A stretch of DNA of 64,000 nt from Leeuwenhoekiella parthenopeia (GTDB lineage: Bacteria > Bacteroidota > Bacteroidia > Flavobacteriales > Flavobacteriaceae). Position 1 is the stretch's first letter. Each line of letters starts with the position of its first letter. A program made the translations under genes and the position numbers. Below the pieces are notes generated by a model. The model did no database searches. It was not told the DNA's origin and saw only the letters and a program-made list of their open reading frames with translations. The DNA lies in NCBI RefSeq assembly GCF_020782115.1, contig NZ_JAJGMW010000018.1, forward strand, positions 31,837-95,836. Direction: 5' to 3'. Shown here in pieces: positions 19,616-27,651 of the stretch.

Positions 19616-19713
19616 TTAAAAACCTGTAAACCTAAAATCCTACTAATTAAATAGACTTTAGCTTTTTCAGGTGTGTAAAATTAAGACCTGAGTAGAACTC
19701 TACCAAACCATTT

Positions 19714-20772
19714 ATGGATTTAAAACAAAGAATTACCGCATTCGCAAACCTCGGACAATTTTTAACCGATTTTCTGTCAAAGGACAAAAAAACAGAGCTC
19801 AACTTAGCAGATTACAATCTGTTGACCGAAGAATTTGAGGCGGTAATTGATGCGGCTTACCGCGCCAATTCCTGGTTTACGCCAGAGCATATAAGCCTCG
19901 CCTTAAGTTCCTGGGCCGATATATTAAAGCAGGAAAACCTGAAGAACTGGCTCGAGCCCTATGCTATAAATACTCAAAATCCCAAAACCGTTGCCGTAAT
20001 TATGGCCGGCAACCTGCCACTGGTGGGTTTTCATGATTTTGTAAGCGTCTTGCTGAGCGGGCATCATCTTTTAGCCAAACTTTCAAGCGACGATAAGCTA
20101 CTGATGCCATTTCTGGCGAAAGTCTTAATTCAGCTTGAACCGGCCTTTGCGGAAGCCATAAGCTTTACCGACAAAAAGCTCACCCATCACGATGCGGTGA
20201 TCGCCACCGGAAGCAACAATTCTGCACGCTATTTTGAGTACTACTTTAAAGACAAGCCCCACATCATCCGCAAAAACCGAAACGCCTTAGCCGTGCTTAC
20301 CGGTAATGAGACTCACAAGCAACTCGTAGCGCTGGGCAACGATATTTTCAGCTATTTTGGAATGGGTTGCCGCAGTGTTTCCAAACTTTTTGTGCCAAAA
20401 GCGTATAACTTCGATGCCTTCTTTAAAGCGATGTACGAGCATAAAGAGGTGATACACCATCACAAATATGCCAACAATTACGATTACAATAAGGCGGTGT
20501 ATTTAATGAGCCTCTTCCCTATCCTGGACAATGAGTTTATGGTTTTGAAAGAGGACGAAAACTTCTCCTCACCCATCTCGGTAGTCTTTTACGAATACTA
20601 CGAATCCCAGGATAGCCTAAAAGCCTATTTAAAAGCTAAAACCGAAGAAATACAGTGCGTTGTGGCATCGGGTTTTGACACCGGTGAAATCGCTTTTGGG
20701 CAGGCTCAAAAACCCAAACTTCACGATTATGCAGACGGTGTGGATACCGTTGCATTTTTATTAAAAATATAA
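19714..20772 (+). CDS. LuxC-like acyl-CoA reductase
   Basis: 352 aa. The blocks VAVIMAGNLPLVGFHDFVSVLLSGH, VIATGSNNSARYFEYYF and FSYFGMGCRSVSKLFVP resemble the LuxC/acyl-CoA reductase branch of the aldehyde dehydrogenase fold; the Cys in GMGCRSVSK is the likely nucleophile. LuxC proteins reduce activated fatty acids to aldehydes. No lux genes are present, so the role here is unknown. The ferredoxin / acyl-CoA reductase / serC / serA order recurs in Flavobacteriia, as I recall. Confidence 0.8.
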   Translation: MDLKQRITAFANLGQFLTDFLSKDKKTELNLADYNLLTEEFEAVIDAAYRANSWFTPEHISLALSSWADILKQENLKNWLEPYAINTQNPKTVAVIMAGNLPLVGFHDFVSVLLSGHHLLAKLSSDDKLLMPFLAKVLIQLEPAFAEAISFTDKKLTHHDAVIATGSNNSARYFEYYFKDKPHIIRKNRNALAVLTGNETHKQLVALGNDIFSYFGMGCRSVSKLFVPKAYNFDAFFKAMYEHKEVIHHHKYANNYDYNKAVYLMSLFPILDNEFMVLKEDENFSSPISVVFYEYYESQDSLKAYLKAKTEEIQCVVASGFDTGEIAFGQAQKPKLHDYADGVDTVAFLLKI

Positions 20773-20847
20773 TTGAATTGCCTACATAATTTATTGATTT
20801 CTTAAGCTGTTTTGACAAGCTTTTCCACATCTTTGCATGGCTTTTTA

Positions 20848-20863
20848 AAACGCAGTTGCGTTT
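20848..20863. promoter_or_regulatory. Perfect palindrome AAACGCA-GT-TGCGTTT upstream of serC
   Basis: 7-bp arms with a 2-bp centre, 94 nt before the serC start codon. No T-run follows, so it reads as an operator or RNA hairpin rather than a terminator. Confidence 0.4.
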
Positions 20864-20956
20864 GCAGAGATTCCCTTTAAATTCTCACGCATTGTGTGCA
20901 AAAAGCAGTAATTTTTCGACCTGAAAACTAATTGGATCAGACCAAATATTCAACCC

Positions 20957-22021
20957 ATGAAAAAACATAATTTCAGTGCCGGCCCAAGTATACTTCCACA
21001 GGAAGTTCTGAAGCAGGCCTCTGACGCCGTATTAAATTTTAACAATCTTAATCTTTCCCTTTTGGAAATTTCACACCGCAGCAAGGATTTTGTGGATGTG
21101 ATGGAAGAAGCCCGCGAACTCGCTCTTGAGCTTATGGGTCTTGAAGGCAAAGGCTATAAAGCCCTTTTCTTACAGGGAGGTGCGAGTATGCAGTTTGTTA
21201 TGACTGCCTACAATCTTCTAGAAAATAAAGCCGGTTACCTAAACACTGGTACCTGGAGTGATAAAGCCATCAAAGAAGCCAAGCTTTTTGGCGAAGTGGT
21301 AGAAGTGGCGAGTTCAAAAGACAAGAACTTCAACTACATTCCTAAAAACTACAGCGTTCCTTCAGATTTAGATTATCTGCACGTAACGACTAACAACACT
21401 ATTTTTGGTACCCAGCTGAAAGAAATTCCACAAACCGATGTACCTCTTATAGCCGATATGAGTAGTGATATTTTCTCACGTAACATCGACTTTTCAAAAT
21501 TCGGAATCATTTACGCAGGAGCTCAGAAAAATATGGGACCTGCAGGGACTACTCTTGTGGTGATCAAGGAAGATCTTTTGGGTAAAGTAACCCGCCAGAT
21601 CCCCAATATGCTCGATTATGCGCAGCACGTTTCTAAAGGAAGTATGTACAACACACCTCCTGTTTTTGCCGTTTACGTTTCCTTATTAACCATGCGTTGG
21701 TTAAAAAGCAAAGGCGGTATCAGCGCGATTGAAGAAGAAAACGAGAAAAAAGCCACGCTTATCTATTCCGAAATTGACCTGAACCCACTATTTACCGGTT
21801 TTGCAGCTAAAGAAGACCGTTCTTTTATGAACGCGACCTTTAATCTTACCGAAGACAATCTGAAGGAAACCTTCGACGCAATGGTAAAAGAAGCCGGCAT
21901 CAGTGGTGTTAACGGTCACCGTAGCGTAGGCGGTTATCGTGCTTCTATGTACAACGCACTACCGCTTAAGAGTGTAGGTGTACTGGTAGACGTGATGAGC
22001 GAATTAGAGCGCAAAGCCTAA
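20957..22021 (+). CDS. serC: Phosphoserine aminotransferase
   Basis: PLP enzyme converting 3-phosphohydroxypyruvate and glutamate to phosphoserine. N-terminal NFSAGPSILPQEVL and the PLP-lysine block IIYAGAQKNMGPAGTTLVV (near residue 195) are diagnostic; GHRSVGGYRASMYNA closes the active site. Its 354 aa is normal. It is first of a two-gene operon, 29 nt before serA. Confidence 0.95.
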   Translation: MKKHNFSAGPSILPQEVLKQASDAVLNFNNLNLSLLEISHRSKDFVDVMEEARELALELMGLEGKGYKALFLQGGASMQFVMTAYNLLENKAGYLNTGTWSDKAIKEAKLFGEVVEVASSKDKNFNYIPKNYSVPSDLDYLHVTTNNTIFGTQLKEIPQTDVPLIADMSSDIFSRNIDFSKFGIIYAGAQKNMGPAGTTLVVIKEDLLGKVTRQIPNMLDYAQHVSKGSMYNTPPVFAVYVSLLTMRWLKSKGGISAIEEENEKKATLIYSEIDLNPLFTGFAAKEDRSFMNATFNLTEDNLKETFDAMVKEAGISGVNGHRSVGGYRASMYNALPLKSVGVLVDVMSELERKA

Positions 22022-22050
22022 AAACCAACTATTAATTTCAAAATAAAAAC

Positions 22051-23004
22051 ATGAAAGTTTTAGCAAATGATGGGATTTCTCAATCTGGCGTAGATGCTCT
22101 TGAAGCAGCCGGTTTTGAAGTAATCACCACTAAAGTTGCACAGGAGCAGCTGGTAAATTATATCAATGAGCATAAGGTAGACGCGCTGTTAGTGCGCAGT
22201 GCTACTAAAGTGCGCAAAGATCTTATCGACGCGTGCCCGGACCTTAAGTTAATAGGTCGTGGTGGTGTTGGTATGGATAATATTGACGTACAGTACGCTA
22301 AAGACAAAGGTCTAAGCGTGATCAATACGCCTGCTTCTTCTTCAGCTTCTGTAGCCGAACTTGTTTTTGCACACTTATATGGTGGGGTGCGTTTCCTATA
22401 CGATTCGAATCGCAATATGCCTTTGGAGGGCGAGTCTAAGTTTGGTGACCTTAAAAAAGCCTATGCTGACGGTGTTGAGCTTCGCGGAAAGACTTTAGGT
22501 GTTATTGGTTTTGGCCGAATTGGTCAGGCGACTGCTAAAGTAGCTTTAGGTGCCGGAATGAAGGTGATCTACTCTGATCCGTATATGGAAAAAGCCGAAG
22601 TAAAACTCGATTTCTTCGACGGCCAGGAAGTGACTTTTAAATTTGAGAGCAAATCGAAAGAAGACGTACTTAAGGAAGCCGACTTTATTACCCTACACGT
22701 TCCTGCACAAAAAGAATATGTAATTGGCAAAGCCGAATTGGAACTGATGAAAGACGGTGCCGCTCTGGTAAACGCTGCCCGCGGCGGTGTGGTTGATGAG
22801 ATCGCACTTATCGATGCATTAGACAGCGGTAAACTGGCCTTTGCTGCTTTAGATGTATTTGAAAGCGAACCCAAACCTGAAATTAGAATTCTGATGCATC
22901 CTAAAATTTCGTTATCTCCGCACATTGGTGCCGCGACAAACGAAGCTCAGGATCGTATTGGTACCGAACTTGCTGAACAGATCGCTTCGATCTTAAAAGA
23001 CTAG
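22051..23004 (+). CDS. serA: D-3-phosphoglycerate dehydrogenase (short form)
   Basis: Oxidises 3-phosphoglycerate with NAD+. The Rossmann loop is GVIGFGRIGQATAKVALGAG (near residue 150). Catalytic Arg, Glu and His are in NAARGGVVDE, DVFESEP and SLSPHIGAAT. At 317 aa it lacks the C-terminal serine-binding ACT domain of longer SerA, so feedback by serine through that domain is not expected. It is followed by a strong terminator. Confidence 0.93.
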   Translation: MKVLANDGISQSGVDALEAAGFEVITTKVAQEQLVNYINEHKVDALLVRSATKVRKDLIDACPDLKLIGRGGVGMDNIDVQYAKDKGLSVINTPASSSASVAELVFAHLYGGVRFLYDSNRNMPLEGESKFGDLKKAYADGVELRGKTLGVIGFGRIGQATAKVALGAGMKVIYSDPYMEKAEVKLDFFDGQEVTFKFESKSKEDVLKEADFITLHVPAQKEYVIGKAELELMKDGAALVNAARGGVVDEIALIDALDSGKLAFAALDVFESEPKPEIRILMHPKISLSPHIGAATNEAQDRIGTELAEQIASILKD

Positions 23005-23022
23005 TTCACAACGTATAAAAGC

Positions 23023-23054
23023 AAAAAGCCGAATAGTTTTATTCGGCTTTTTTT
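23023..23054 (+). terminator. serCA terminator
   Basis: 12-bp stem AAAAAGCCGAAT/ATTCGGCTTTTT with a 6-nt loop and T-run, 19 nt after the serA stop. Confidence 0.9.
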
Positions 23055-23122
23055 ATGCGCCTCTGTTAATTTTTTAACGATTATAAGTATCTTTAAAAGA
23101 GTAACTAAAACCAATCGAAAAC

Positions 23123-23758
23123 ATGTCAGGATTATTAGATTTATTAAATAGCGATCTGGGTAAAAAGCTCATCAGTGGAGCCAGCGCAGAAACCGGCGCT
23201 TCCGAAAGTAAAACAGCAGACGTACTCAGCATGGCCTTACCCGTATTACTGGGTGCCATGAAAAAAAATGCCTCTACTCAGGAGGGTGCTTCCGGACTTA
23301 TGGGTGCGCTCAGTAAAAAACACGACGGCAGCATTCTCGACAATCTGGGAAGTATTTTAGGCTGTGGTAGCGTAGACCAGGAGGTGATGCAGGACGGAGC
23401 CGGGATTTTAGGTCACGTTTTGGGCGGAAAGCAACCCGTTGTAGAAAATACCCTTAGCCAAAAAACCGGATTGGACGCCGGCACAGTGGCACAAATTTTA
23501 AAGATTGCAGCCCCGGTACTTCTGGGTATAATCGGTAAACAGACCAAACAGAACAATGTAAACGACTCAGACGGTCTTACCGGGATTCTGGGCAGTATGC
23601 TGGGTGGTCAGCCCCGCGAAAATCAAAGCCTTATTGAAAAACTCATCGATGCTGATGGCGATGGCAGTGTACTGGATGATGTAGCCGATATGGTTCTGGG
23701 ATCTAACAAAAAGAAAGGCGGCCTGGGCGGTATGCTGGGCGGACTTTTCGGTAAATAA
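23123..23758 (+). CDS. DUF937-type protein with C-terminal calcium-loop-like motif
   Basis: 211 aa, built of two copies of a helical YidB/DUF937-like unit (around residues 20-60 and 110-150; MALPVLLGAMKKNAS and IAAPVLLGIIGKQTK are equivalent). The C-terminus has DADGDGSVLDDV (about 175-186), matching the DxDxDG calcium-loop pattern, then a Gly-rich tail GGLGGMLGGLFGK. No signal peptide. Function unknown. It is monocistronic with its own terminator. Confidence 0.75.
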   Translation: MSGLLDLLNSDLGKKLISGASAETGASESKTADVLSMALPVLLGAMKKNASTQEGASGLMGALSKKHDGSILDNLGSILGCGSVDQEVMQDGAGILGHVLGGKQPVVENTLSQKTGLDAGTVAQILKIAAPVLLGIIGKQTKQNNVNDSDGLTGILGSMLGGQPRENQSLIEKLIDADGDGSVLDDVADMVLGSNKKKGGLGGMLGGLFGK

Positions 23759-23774
23759 AAAATCTGAATTATTA

Positions 23775-23802
23775 GAAGCCGCTCCAGTAGCGGCTTTTTT
23801 TA
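23775..23802 (+). terminator. Terminator of the DUF937 gene
   Basis: Stem AGCCGCT/AGCGGCT, 5-nt loop, seven T. Confidence 0.9.
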
Positions 23803-23848
23803 TACCCGGACTTTAGATCCAATTTTTGTACATTTAAAAGAAAAAGAG

Positions 23849-24280
23849 ATGAGAACGTTTATATACTTCCTTATAACAGCAGCATTTGTGTACGGCTGTG
23901 CCAGCACCCAAAATGATAAACAAATGGGCTCTTCAGACCCTGCGGCAACAGCTAATGACACAGTACGTATCGCAAACGACAGTCTGGAGTATGAAATCAT
24001 AATCATAGAACCCGGTTTTAACACCTTCCTCAATTCTATCGCTCGGCCGGAAGGTTATTATTCGCAATCTTATCTGGAGAACAAAAACCAGTTCCTCGTT
24101 ATAGAATACAACCAACGGGTACAGCAGCCCTTCCGCTTTGACCCCAATCTCTATCCGCAGCAAATTGATTACAACAGCCAGATTGACTATGGGTATGAAG
24201 TGAATTACAAACTCTACAATTACTTTGTGTATTTCAGCCGGCAGTACAATCAGCGGTTTGGAGTTCCCACACGCATTTAG
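23849..24280 (+). CDS. Predicted lipoprotein, 143 aa
   Basis: Signal with lipobox FVYGCAS (Cys at residue 17). The mature part is acidic then Tyr/Gln/Asn-rich (YPQQIDYNSQIDYGYEVNYKLYNYFVYFSRQYNQRFG). It looks like a Flavobacteriia-specific family of unknown function (possibly that labelled DUF6146, from memory). It lies 37 nt before the next membrane protein gene. Confidence 0.75.
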   Translation: MRTFIYFLITAAFVYGCASTQNDKQMGSSDPAATANDTVRIANDSLEYEIIIIEPGFNTFLNSIARPEGYYSQSYLENKNQFLVIEYNQRVQQPFRFDPNLYPQQIDYNSQIDYGYEVNYKLYNYFVYFSRQYNQRFGVPTRI

Positions 24281-24305
24281 GCAAGGCTATTCGAAGACAG
24301 AATAG

Positions 24306-24313
24306 TATATTTG
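24306..24313 (+). promoter_or_regulatory. TATATTTG promoter element
   Basis: Exact TAnnTTTG match five bases before the GTG start at 24318. If used, the transcript would be almost leaderless or the true start would be downstream. Confidence 0.4.
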
Positions 24314-24317
24314 CCGC

Positions 24318-24830
24318 GTGAAAAAATTCAAAGAAAACTGGGAGATTACCCAAAACTGGCAACTTATATATCCTGTATTGGGCATCTTGCTCGCTTTGGG
24401 GTTTGGTTTACTTATCGCCACTCGTTTTGACGGCTTTTTGGTTGGCAAACCTGTTCAGCAAGGCATTTTTCTGGCCGTTGTTACGTTGGTCCTGACCTAC
24501 ATATTTATTGTAATCAGTCTTTTTTGTTTTAGAAAACTAAAAAACCGCTGGATTTTAGAATACCGCTGGCAGTTTATTGCGGTTTTTATGGTATTTGCAA
24601 TAACCGGAAGCACTGCAGGCCGCATTTCAAGTCCCGTGATGCAATTTCTGGGATTGGGCAGAGATGCTATTTCAGGTTGGCTCTACTGGCCTCTGCGCAT
24701 TTTGTTGATTTTCCCCCTCTATCAAATACTCCTGCTCATCGTAGCCTGGATTTTTGGCCAATATAAATTCTTCTACCAGTTTGAAAAGAAAATGCTCAGC
24801 CGTATGGGGCTTGGGTTCCTTTTTAAGTGA
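24318..24830 (+). CDS. Multi-pass membrane protein, 170 aa
   Basis: Four hydrophobic segments (about residues 18-38, 50-72, 86-104, 130-150). The block WQFIAVFMVFAITGSTAGRIS is typical of a small Flavobacteriia membrane family (possibly DUF6787, from memory). The start is GTG at 24318 (MKKFKENWEITQNWQLIYP). A mature enzyme function is not visible. Confidence 0.7.
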   Translation: MKKFKENWEITQNWQLIYPVLGILLALGFGLLIATRFDGFLVGKPVQQGIFLAVVTLVLTYIFIVISLFCFRKLKNRWILEYRWQFIAVFMVFAITGSTAGRISSPVMQFLGLGRDAISGWLYWPLRILLIFPLYQILLLIVAWIFGQYKFFYQFEKKMLSRMGLGFLFK

Positions 24831-25038
24831 TTTGTGATTCCTTATTTGTTTTACTGTTTTCTGTTTGCCGTTTGGGGTTTTCAGTTTATAGCTCTTAGCT
24901 TCAGTTTGCTTTGAGCTTCAAATTTTATGCTTCTTATTTAAAAAACTACAAACCTAATAATGGGAGAATTCTTAATTCAACTTAAGAGAATGCGATTTTG
25001 AGAGTCTTATAAATTCTATTATTTATTAATCATTGGTG
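24831..25038. other. Low-complexity intergenic region
   Basis: Contains degenerate word repeats (TTTTCTGTTTGCCGTTTGGGG, AGCTTCAGTTTGCTTTGAGCTTC) and a near-palindrome around GAATTCTTAATTCAACTTAA. No ORF. Confidence 0.5.
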
Positions 25039-25551
25039 TTAGTCAACGAAAGCAGTTCCTCCATAACCTATTTCACAATTTCTATTCACATTATCAAGAC
25101 GCAAGTGTAGAACTCCTTTTTTCGAGGGGATTATTTCGTACTGTAACTCCTTTTCAAAACTACATTCTCCAGTTATCTCGCCTTCAATAAAGACCGTAAG
25201 GAAATTATCGTGGTGCATTTTCCAGGTTCCTTTATTTATTTCTAAAATTCCAAGTCCACAAACGTAGCTTTCCGTAAGGTCCGTAAATATTAAATTTCCG
25301 TTTTCTTTAAATTGAAATTCGTACAAAATCGATCCCTCAATGGACTCTGAGTCTTCAAGTAGAGTAAGGCTTTCATTTAAGTTTAAGAAAGAAGAATACC
25401 AAATTCCAATTATTTCAGGCCTTCCTAGAGTCTCTATACCTACTATAGCATTGGACTCAAATATTGCGGCTTCTTCGATAGAAGTTGAATTCAACCTATG
25501 ATCACAACCTATCAGCAATACCAGGAATATTAAAATAAGAGCCTTTGTCAT
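25039..25551 (-). CDS. Predicted lipoprotein, 170 aa
   Basis: N-terminus MTKALILIFLVLLIGCDHR is a lipoprotein signal with Cys16. The mature part contains a WYSSFLNLNESLTLLEDSE segment, a YEFQFKENGNLIF strand pair and GTWKMHHDNFLTVFIEGE, suggesting a small beta-sandwich or lipocalin-like fold (inference). A/T-rich and isolated. Function unknown. Confidence 0.65.
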   Translation of the reverse strand: MTKALILIFLVLLIGCDHRLNSTSIEEAAIFESNAIVGIETLGRPEIIGIWYSSFLNLNESLTLLEDSESIEGSILYEFQFKENGNLIFTDLTESYVCGLGILEINKGTWKMHHDNFLTVFIEGEITGECSFEKELQYEIIPSKKGVLHLRLDNVNRNCEIGYGGTAFVD

Positions 25552-25725
25552 GTTAAAAACGTTTTTTAGAAAGTATTTTAAGCTTTATTACTTCAAAAAT
25601 AAGCCCCTGAAAACCTGCCCACTGCTACTGCCAACTGTATTCCACCATTAACTTTTAACCTTTTACTTCTCACCTCTCACAACTTACTTCACATTCAAAC
25701 CTCTCCACTGTAATTCAAATTACCA
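25552..25725. repeat. Low-complexity pyrimidine-rich intergenic words
   Basis: Repeated short words (CCCACTGCTACTGCCAACTG, CCATTAACTTTTAACCTTTTACTTCTC, ACCATTAACCTTTACC) similar in style to the other intergenic repeat islands of this window. Confidence 0.4.
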
Positions 25726-27261
25726 TTAACCTTTACCATTTTCCTTCCCGGGTTGTTCAAACAAATCAAGCACTGCCGCTCCAAGGAATTCAATAATTGT
25801 CCCGGCGGTTAGCGCTTCGTAGGCAGTATGATTTACAGCAAGGTCTCCTGCTTTTCCGTGTAAATAGGTGCCAAAAATAGCCGCGGTAAGCGGATCGTAT
25901 CCCTGAGCGATGAGTCCCGTAATTACTCCGGTAAGTACGTCGCCGCTGCCTCCTGTGGCCATTCCGGGATTGCCGGTGTTGTTCACGTAATAGTTACCTT
26001 CAAAAACCACGATGGTATGTGCGTCTTTACACACCAAAACACAATTGTATTCCGCAGAAAAAGCTTCGGCCTTCTCCAGTTTTTCAAAATCATCATCCCA
26101 CTCCCCGATCAGGCGCTCCAATTCTTTAGGATGCGGAGTCAAAACGGAATATTTTGGCAGTAATTTCAGCAAATCACGGTCTTTTGCCAGCATATTCAGC
26201 GCATCTGCATCAACAACGAGGGGTGTTTTATTCGACTTTAAAAAGGCTTTGAACGCCTCTTGCGTGGCTTTTTCGGTTCCCAAACCGGGACCAATCCCAA
26301 TCACATCAGGTTCCAGATCGAACTTCAGTTCTTCTAAATAAGTACCGTCGTGACGATCGGTAACCACCATCACTTCAGGCAGGGCAGTTTGTAAAATGGG
26401 TAAGCCCTGTCGCGTGGTATAAGCCGTGGTGAGGCCGGCACCGGCGTGCAGGCAGGCTTTACTGCTCAGGACAGCTGCTCCCATTTTGCCATAGCTTCCG
26501 GCGACGATGAGTGCGTGACCGTAAGTTCCCTTATGACTGAATTTCTGCCGCGGTCGGTACATTTGGCGGGCTTCGGTTTTATCGATCAATTGGGCTTTGG
26601 TCTTTACCGAATTGAGATAATTTCGGTCTAAACCAATATCGAGCACATCCCAGTTGTTGATGTATTTTCCGCTTTGCGGAAGAAAAAACGCAAGCTTCGG
26701 CGTCTGAAAGCTGAGCACCACGGTGGGATGTACCATTGTATCACCGGGAAACTGCCGGTCTACCGCCATCCCGGAAGGCACGTCAATAGACAACACATAA
26801 GCGCCGCTGCTATTTATTTTCTGAAACAACTCCTGCACCCAGCCGTCTGCGGGACGGTTTAGACCAATCCCGAAAATGCAATCCACAACCAGATCTTCAC
26901 GGGCTATTTCCGGGAAATCATCGGCAGATTTGAGGACCTGCGGCCAGTTTTTGGTCTTTCCTTTTAAAGCTTCCAGAGCCTGCAAAAAATCTTTGCTACG
27001 CTTGTCGCTATAATTGACCACGTAAGTCGTAACGCTGTAGTTGTGTTCAATGAGGTTACGGGCAATGACGAGACCGTCTCCCCCGTTATTTCCTATTCCG
27101 CAAAAGATCTTGATATTAACCCGTTGGCCCTGCAAACGCTGGTGCAAATATTCGAAAGCATAGCCTCCCGCGCGTTCCATCAGGTTAATTGACGGGATTG
27201 CTTCGGCTTCTATAGTTGCTTTATCGGCTTCATAAACCTGATCTTTACTCAGTATTTTCAT
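25726..27261 (-). CDS. nnr: Bifunctional NAD(P)H-hydrate epimerase / ADP-dependent dehydratase
   Basis: Repairs hydrated NADH/NADPH. The N-terminal YjeF domain (residues 1-215) has CGIGNNGGDGLVIARNL; the C-terminal ribokinase-like dehydratase (about 225-500) has GPGLGTEKA and NTGNPGMATGGSGDVLTGVITGL, where the Asp of GSGDVL is catalytic. 511 aa, the usual fused length. Single gene, divergent from the thr operon. Confidence 0.95.
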   Translation of the reverse strand: MKILSKDQVYEADKATIEAEAIPSINLMERAGGYAFEYLHQRLQGQRVNIKIFCGIGNNGGDGLVIARNLIEHNYSVTTYVVNYSDKRSKDFLQALEALKGKTKNWPQVLKSADDFPEIAREDLVVDCIFGIGLNRPADGWVQELFQKINSSGAYVLSIDVPSGMAVDRQFPGDTMVHPTVVLSFQTPKLAFFLPQSGKYINNWDVLDIGLDRNYLNSVKTKAQLIDKTEARQMYRPRQKFSHKGTYGHALIVAGSYGKMGAAVLSSKACLHAGAGLTTAYTTRQGLPILQTALPEVMVVTDRHDGTYLEELKFDLEPDVIGIGPGLGTEKATQEAFKAFLKSNKTPLVVDADALNMLAKDRDLLKLLPKYSVLTPHPKELERLIGEWDDDFEKLEKAEAFSAEYNCVLVCKDAHTIVVFEGNYYVNNTGNPGMATGGSGDVLTGVITGLIAQGYDPLTAAIFGTYLHGKAGDLAVNHTAYEALTAGTIIEFLGAAVLDLFEQPGKENGKG

Positions 27262-27434
27262 TTATAAGATTTTAGTATGAACAGCTAATCTATTAACTGC
27301 CTGCTTCGGGCTTTCCTAGAAAAGTGTGACGGATTAAAAATTTCGTAAGGATAAGCGGCAAGTCTGCATTTAATTACGGATTATTCGGTTTAAATGGATA
27401 TCCTTGTAAAATCCCTAAAAATGACAGTTTAAGC

Positions 27435-27464
27435 TTGTGCTTACCCGTAAAAATAATACTTTTG
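27435..27464 (+). promoter_or_regulatory. Promoter of the thr leader/operon
   Basis: TTG at 27435-27437 and TACTTTTG at 27457-27464, separated by 19 nt: both match the Bacteroidota -33/-7 consensus (TTG, TAnnTTTG). The start site would be near 27471, 14 nt before the leader ATG. Confidence 0.8.
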
Positions 27465-27484
27465 AAACCAACAGTTAAGCACTT

Positions 27485-27586
27485 ATGAAAGCAATTAACA
27501 CAACGTTTACTTCTACCATCGCGGCCACCGGTCTTGCGATTGCTTTCATTATTATTACCCCTTTGGGGTATCGTAATAACATATAA
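27485..27586 (+). CDS. Threonine operon leader peptide (33 aa)
   Basis: ATG 27485 to TAA 27586, just after the promoter and 65 nt before thrA. The peptide begins MKAINTTFTSTIAATGLAIA and continues FIIITPLGYRNNI: six Thr and seven Ile in 33 residues, the two end products. ATGAAAGCAAT (27485-27495) and ATTGCTTTCAT (27539-27549) are perfect reverse complements, so the start codon can be folded away. A second hairpin spans 27552-27579. No U-tract terminator follows. Confidence 0.75.
   Translation: MKAINTTFTSTIAATGLAIAFIIITPLGYRNNI
27552..27579 (+). promoter_or_regulatory. Hairpin at end of thr leader
   Basis: TTATTAC (27552-27558) pairs with GTAATAA (27573-27579); inside, CCC pairs with GGG. 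It covers the Ile-Ile-Thr codons and the leader's end. A further small hairpin TCGTG/CACGA is at 27600-27613, followed by A's, not T's. Confidence 0.5.
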
Positions 27587-27651
27587 CCTTCTCAACTGCT
27601 CGTGTTTACACGAAAAAAACTCATTTTTAAAACCTTTCAAACACAAAAGCC

